Origin: Mesocentrotus franciscanus
Taxonomy: Eukaryota > Echinodermata > Echinoidea > Camarodonta > Strongylocentrotidae
Direction: 5' to 3'
Assembly: GCA_037976565.1 (NCBI GenBank)
Contig: CP137686.1
Location: 5,754,270 to 5,818,269 of the forward strand
Length of the DNA stretch: 64,000 nt
Shown piece after piece: positions 58,309 through 64,000 of this stretch (its first letter is position 1; every line of letters starts with the position of its first letter). The notes under the pieces are model-generated. The model did not search any database and was not told where the DNA came from. It saw only the letters and a program-made list of their open reading frames with translations. The position numbers and the translations under genes were made by a program.

Positions 58309-59148
58309 TTAAAGGTACTATGTCCCATTTGCAGGCCCAAAAAGAAGGGTTAAATTCCAACGGCATTTGAAAGATAATACTAATTTAAACTTCCCTAAAA
58401 AAAGGGGGGGGCTTGAAAATGTCTTTAAGTGGGAAAGTAACGACTATTAGTTGTCGAATCGACTTTTATTTTTATGTAGATACTTTCTGAAAAAATCTCT
58501 ATTCGTGACACATTATTATCCTAAATTATCCTATAACAGCGTCATGTACCCCCTTTCCCGGCTGCTATCGATTCAAGCATTTATGCTTATGATAGTTGAC
58601 CTCTGCATTTATTTTAATTCTTTGATTATATATGTTGTATATGCATTTTTGTGTGTGTATTTCAGTTGTCACTTGATGTAAATCAATTATATTATATACT
58701 ATTATTGTTATTTAAATGTTTTGTATTTGATTTATTAATAAATGCAGAAACATCTGCTAAAAAAAAAAAAGTGCTACCAAGACAGTAAGTAATAGTCTGA
58801 TTTTCAGACCATTGTACAGAATGGTCGTACGTTTTGTGCTGCGCAAAGATTCAATCAGTTTAATTTTGACAATTACAAGAAGTGGGTTATTGATGTAGAC
58901 AAATGCTCATGTATTCTGTACAGCTCATTATATGTATGTTATTACCAAAGAAGAAAAATAGCCAGTCAGACACTCAATAGTGTCTGACAGTGAAGTCTAG
59001 CAAGTAAACGGGTTTCCTTGCATAATTTGAATATTAGGACACTGCTAACGTTTAAATTTCACAGATAGGACATACATGACATATTCATAATTCCTGCAAA
59101 GTTCTACAGAATTTGATGTTGGCTGCAAAAGGGACATAGTATCTTTAA
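58309..59148. mobile_element. TTAA-bounded MITE, family F
   Basis: 840 bases. It starts ttaaaggtactatgtcccat and ends with the inverse (gggacatagtatctttaa). Inside is a poly-A-tailed piece (ataaatgcagaaacatctgc with A12 at 58759-58771) and the dispersed repeat shared with 5418-5530. A 76-codon hydrophobic frame at 58451-58681 is unlikely to be a gene. Confidence 0.75.
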
Positions 59149-60042
59149 GTTAACCTTTATTTGAAGAGCTTAATCCATTCCGGTTAATTTCGAGAAAATC
59201 ATTGTTTTTAATTTCACACATTTGTCTCAGTCTGTTTATTAATCAAATCTATACTACAGGTGGAAGAACTACCACTATAGGTCATACAAATGCAAGTTAG
59301 AAAAATCCTGCGTACAGCATGTATTTTATATAATTGTTCACAGATTTCATTTCTTTTCGAATTTAGCGCCTTTTGGCAGAAATCATGGATATAGCGCCTT
59401 TTGACAGAACACTTTTTACAGTCAATATTGAGTTGTTCACTGACATTAGTATAGAAGGATGTCATTTGTGTGTAAATGCTTCTGAATTGTATATAAACTA
59501 TACTTAACTGTACTTGAAGCATAGTAGCCCCCACCACACACACGCGCACAAACACACAACACACACCACACACACATGATTATCAATGTGCAAAAATATT
59601 CATCACATAACCACTGGTACAATAATTTATCCATGATGAAATCGCCAGAAAATGAGGTATTTCGAAACGTGAATAGTAAAAACGAATCTAGGCAGTCTGC
59701 CTGTGCTATGCTCTTTGTGTTCTGCTTTCTGATTGCTTTCTGATCAAATTTCCACAAGCTGGTATGATTGGGCCAATCAAAGGAAAGAAAAGGAAGGTGG
59801 ATATAACGCCTTTTGGTTGAAATCGGAAATGGATTTAGCGCCTTTTGGTTGAAAGTATAAATTTCAAATCAATATTTTCATATTTTCCTGAAACAATTCT
59901 GAGGAAAATTTAGTGATTTAGATACATATGAGAGAGGTCTATTCAAATCGTTTAAAACATGCAATTTGGTGAAAAGTGGATTTAGCGCCTTTTGGTTGCA
60001 AGCTCTTCATTTGCATCTGGCTCGAGTTTTGCTTGGGTATTT
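59149..60042. repeat. AT-rich stretch with a recurring gcgccttttgg motif
   Basis: Five copies of tagcgccttttgg or close variants at about 59366, 59391, 59805, 59839 and 59983, several with the context atggatttagcgccttttgg. No gene. An (ac)n run is at 59534-59576. Confidence 0.5.
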
Positions 60043-62512
60043 GGTACTGGAGGATTAACATGGACAAAATGTTTACATGATCGCATTATCTCTTATTCAT
60101 TCCAGTTCCAATGTTTTTCTGACTGTTTTCAAGACACTATCATGTTTGTCAATCATAGTTCTATGTAGCTTGATGTATCATGGTAATTTTTAGGAAAAGC
60201 AAACTAAGTAACTATTGTTGAAGTTTAGCGACAATCGTTCGCCATTGCTACTCTTTAATGCTACTATGATGTGCAGTGACACATTGAATCTTCAGGACTC
60301 ATGGCAAATTCGTTTAACAGTTGATTGCGCTTGGTTGAGCGCATTGTTCGCAGGAATTAGATGAGAGAGATAGCCGTGAACATTCTCACCATTAACGACG
60401 AAGTATTTTTTTCTTCACCGCCTTTACAAAGCTATTTGAATGGGGAACAAATCTAATGTTAGGCTTCCTGGGAGAAGTTTCAACTGTTGTTAAAAATTTC
60501 AGTCGATTCCTCTCGGTTCATTCTATTGTTCGGACTATTAAGCTGAGAGAGATAGAATGTGACATTGTCATGACTAACGGCCTTGCATTATTATTCTTAT
60601 TTGTTCATCGTCTCTACAATGCTATTTGAACAATATTTGAAGACAATAGACGACAATCTGGTACTTTTTTTATGTAGCGTGACATTACAATAACATGACA
60701 GATGAATGATCATGAGCACCGGGTTTAATAATTTAACGAATACTGAATTTGAACCCGGGCTATGCTTTCTTGCCATTGCCTTCCGTTTCCCTCGTTTCCT
60801 TCCTTCTTACCACGGAGTATGTAATGTGTATGTGTATGCCTCAATCATAGAGAATATAATCACTAATATCGCTGAAATAATTCTTCTCCTGCCCCTTCTT
60901 CTTCATTTACTTCTTCTTCTTATCATAATTATTGTATACACAATACGTCATATGCCAAGAATTTATTGCTATGATATATCCAAGATGTCTTACAAAACTG
61001 TTGATTCGTTGCTGAAATATAATCAAGCCAAAAGAAAAAACATTAGAATTTCTATTTTCAATTGAAATAAATTATATAGGAGAAATAAGTGGAGAATACA
61101 ATCATGATTTCGGTACTGGGCGTCTAACATGGACATAATGCACTTGTTTACATGACCACATTATCTCTTATTTATTCTACCTGCAATGTTTTCTGATTGT
61201 TTTCAAAACAATATCATGTTTGTCGATCATAGTTCTATGTAGCTTGATGTCTCATGGTAATTTAAGCAATTCAAGCAACAATTTCTAAATTTTAGCGACA
61301 ATCGTTCGCCAGTGCTGCTCTTTAATACTACTGTGACGTGCAGTAACAAATTGAAATTTCAGGACTCATGATAAATTCGTTTAACAGTTGATTCAACTTG
61401 GTTGGTTCTATTGTTCGGATTTTTTAGCAGAGCGAGATAGAAATTGACATTGTCATGGCTTACGACTTTGCATTAGTGTTCATCGTCTCTACAATGCTAT
61501 TTGAACAATATTTGGTGACAAAAGACGGCATTTCTTTGTATCGTCAAAAGCCGTCAAATAACAAAACATGGCAGATAAAAAGATCCTCAGTACTGGGTCT
61601 AATAATTTAAAGAAAAATTAATTTGAACCCGGCCATATTCTGTCGCTAGTAGTAGTAGTAGTAAAAGCAGCAGTATCATAATAATCATTATTATTATCAT
61701 TGTTATATTTATTATTATAGTAAATATCGTAATTATAATCATTATTATAGTGATTATTTGCTTTGTTATTATTCTTATAGTTATTTTATGCTTCTTCTTA
61801 TCATAATTATTGTATACACAATACGTCATGTGCCAAGAATTTATTGCTATGATATATCCAAGATGTCTACCAAAACTGTTGATTCGTTGCTGAAATATAA
61901 TCAAGCCAAAAGAAGAAACATTAGAATTTCTATTTTCAATTGAAATAAATTATATAGGAGAAATAAGTGGAGAATACAATCATGATTTCGGTACTAGGGG
62001 TCTAACATGGACATAATGCACTTGTTTACATGACCACATTATCTCTTATTTATTCTACCTGCAATGTTTTCTGACTGTTTTCAAAACAATATCATGTTTG
62101 TCGATCATAGTTCTATGTAGCTTGATGTCTCATGTTAATTTTAGTGGAAAAGCAATCTAAGCAAATATTTCTGAATTTTAGCGACAATTGTTCGCCATTG
62201 CTGCTCTTTAATACTACTATGACGTGCAGTAACAAATTAAAATCAGAACTCATGATAAATTCGTTTAACAGTTGATTCCACTTGGTTGGTTCTATTGTTC
62301 GATTTTTTAGCAGAACGACATAGAAATTGACATTCTCATGGCTTACGAATTTGCATTAGTGTTCATCGTCTCTACCATGCTATTTGAACAATATTTGGTG
62401 ACAAAAGACGGGCATTTCTTTGTATCACAAAGTCACAACAAAAAAACATGGCAGATAAAAGATTTTCAGTACTGGTCTAATAATTTAAAGAAAACTTAAT
62501 TTGAACCCGGCC
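60043..62512 (+). repeat. tandem repeat with ~0.9-1.07 kb unit, nearly three copies
   Basis: Units begin at 60043, 61111 and 61990 (ggtactgg..ctaacatggac, then atcatgtttgtcgatcatag). Units 1 and 2 carry a (tta)n stretch and a 47-codon frame near the end (PRIYCYDISKM); unit 3 is cut by the assembly gap. Confidence 0.88.
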
Positions 62513-63012
62513 NNNNNNNNNNNNNNNNNNNNNNNNNNNNNNNNNNNNNNNNNNNNNNNNNNNNNNNNNNNNNNNNNNNNNNNNNNNNNNNNNNNNNNNN
62601 NNNNNNNNNNNNNNNNNNNNNNNNNNNNNNNNNNNNNNNNNNNNNNNNNNNNNNNNNNNNNNNNNNNNNNNNNNNNNNNNNNNNNNNNNNNNNNNNNNNN
62701 NNNNNNNNNNNNNNNNNNNNNNNNNNNNNNNNNNNNNNNNNNNNNNNNNNNNNNNNNNNNNNNNNNNNNNNNNNNNNNNNNNNNNNNNNNNNNNNNNNNN
62801 NNNNNNNNNNNNNNNNNNNNNNNNNNNNNNNNNNNNNNNNNNNNNNNNNNNNNNNNNNNNNNNNNNNNNNNNNNNNNNNNNNNNNNNNNNNNNNNNNNNN
62901 NNNNNNNNNNNNNNNNNNNNNNNNNNNNNNNNNNNNNNNNNNNNNNNNNNNNNNNNNNNNNNNNNNNNNNNNNNNNNNNNNNNNNNNNNNNNNNNNNNNN
63001 NNNNNNNNNNNN
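62513..63012. other. assembly gap (500 N)
   Basis: Exactly 500 unknown bases. This round length is typical of a scaffold gap, so the true distance is unknown. Confidence 0.99.
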
Positions 63013-64000
63013 TTTTGAATTTACATGACATTGTTCTTTAAGCAGTATCTCTCGCTTTTTTTGCTCTATTTTCTCCTAAATTTTGGTATGTTATAGCTGA
63101 GACTATGGAATATCAAAAACATGTCATTTGGTCTTTAATCAAATGTGAGGATCATGTCGAAATTTTCAATTGAAAATGTAATCGCGACCATGCCAAGGCC
63201 GTTTGTCAGCTTTGCATGTAAAGTCTATGAGAAATATTTTGGACTATTGGTTAAAGCACTAGATAGATCCATAATGATCAAGGCAACGCAGATGAAAATT
63301 GACATATTGATAGATCATAATGGGAGGAGCATTTTATAACATAATGTAAAATCGTGAAAATGCATTCTTCATTATGTAAAACATTAGTATACGTATCACA
63401 TAATTCGTCAAAGTGACGAATTCAAGTCTAGTATTTATTTTGTCTGTATAGAAGAAATATTATTCTTCCTCGAATTTGTTCGCAGGATATCTCAAGAATG
63501 GCTGAAGCCATTGTCATGAAACTTAGCCTGAAGATAGATCTTAGTCCAACTTAGAACTGCGTGACTTTTCAGCGGCGCCAGGGCACCGTGACGTCATCAT
63601 GACGTCATTATGACAATATGTGAAATGTCATTAATGGTCGTATCTCAGCCATGCAATACCAATTTCAATTCAAATTTGGTATCAATCATGCTCAGGTCAT
63701 GGGTCATTTTAGCCCACGCACATGTGCCTTCACTTTAAAACGTGAGCATACGCTGCGCGCCAAAAGAAATTAGAAACAAAATGCTCAAACCCCAAACCAA
63801 AATTTCCGCACGTGTCGGTCAGAGCGCGCGCGTATTTGCGCATAACGACGCTGGACGGAAAAAAATACCATTTTCCATCTTTTGGATTTCTTATACTTTG
63901 CTTAACAATCCCTTTCCATTTCAGTCATTTTTATGCATAATGATGGAATACGCGCGTCAAAGATAACAACACGCGCGGCCGCATATTGCATTTTTAAAAT
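63013..64000 (+). mobile_element. second copy of the unit 3/4 region
   Basis: Nearly identical to 55487-56470, including the 64-codon frame at 63145-63339, the hairpin aattcgtc..gacgaatt (63402-63422) and CTAG (63428-63431). Differences are mostly small indels (for example around 63610 and 63750). It runs off the window. Confidence 0.9.

Noticed and set aside
58451..58681. 76-codon hydrophobic frame as a small membrane protein gene
   Set aside because: It lies inside a TTAA MITE next to a poly-A-tailed repeat fragment; AT-rich DNA gives such frames by chance.
62477..63031. Frames of unknown residues across the N run
   Set aside because: They exist only because the gap has no stops.

Overview
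The window looks like eukaryotic nuclear DNA from a marine invertebrate. The inference rests on small exons with GT..AG junctions spread over kilobases, tRNA-derived SINEs, many LINE copies, palindromic MITEs, satellites, Helitron-like repeats and a 500-base assembly gap (62513-63012). A sea urchin or another deuterostome is my best guess; no single feature in the sequence proves it. More than nine tenths of the window is mobile or repetitive DNA.

Host genes. All host exons I can support lie on the minus strand, so the transcript order runs from high to low coordinates. Six exons between 26984 and 6986 encode the first ~420 residues of an HLTF-type protein: the HIRAN domain, the start of the SNF2 helicase domain including motif I, and an acidic linker. 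The rest of the helicase, the RING domain and the C-terminal helicase lobe are not found. Three exons at 3210-1282 encode the coiled coil next to the hinge and the hinge region of SMC6; the SMC6 ATPase head exons expected upstream are also not found. The two half-genes face the same way and the intron phases at the junction match, so a spliced HLTF-SMC6 chimera would be in frame. A misassembly or a large deletion at the intervening repeats is at least as likely. Farther upstream (48626-39120) five more same-strand exon segments of unknown identity have compatible phases, all the way to the first HLTF exon. One of them appears to be split by a 4.6 kb LINE.

Mobile elements, left to right: a SINE (2325); a LINE 3' half on minus (3404-5417); TTAA-bounded MITEs (5792, 6279, 12845, 21641, 25779, 34096, 35995, 58309); a 2.26 kb inverted-repeat element carrying a broken Myb/SANT gene (7386-9643); a 1.24 kb TTAA element with an acidic ORF (10977-12220); a satellite block split by a hAT-like element filled with minisatellite (14985-18950); a 600 b GA tract (19860-20460); a LINE relic (24121-25778); a ~7 kb LINE (28300-35111) holding a 170-base insertion with a hammerhead-ribozyme-like core; a Gypsy integrase tail (39440-40190); a nearly full-length AT-rich LINE (42347-46924); a LINE fragment (49330); a head-to-tail array of Helitron/Helentron-like units (50148-57295, repeated after the gap at 63013-64000); and an ~0.9-1.07 kb tandem repeat (60043-62512).

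The most interesting items are the HLTF/SMC6 juxtaposition, the ribozyme-bearing insertion at 31472-31654, the Helitron-like tandem array, and the number of unrelated TTAA-flanked families in one locus. No prokaryotic operons, CRISPR arrays or intact non-transposon genes are present.
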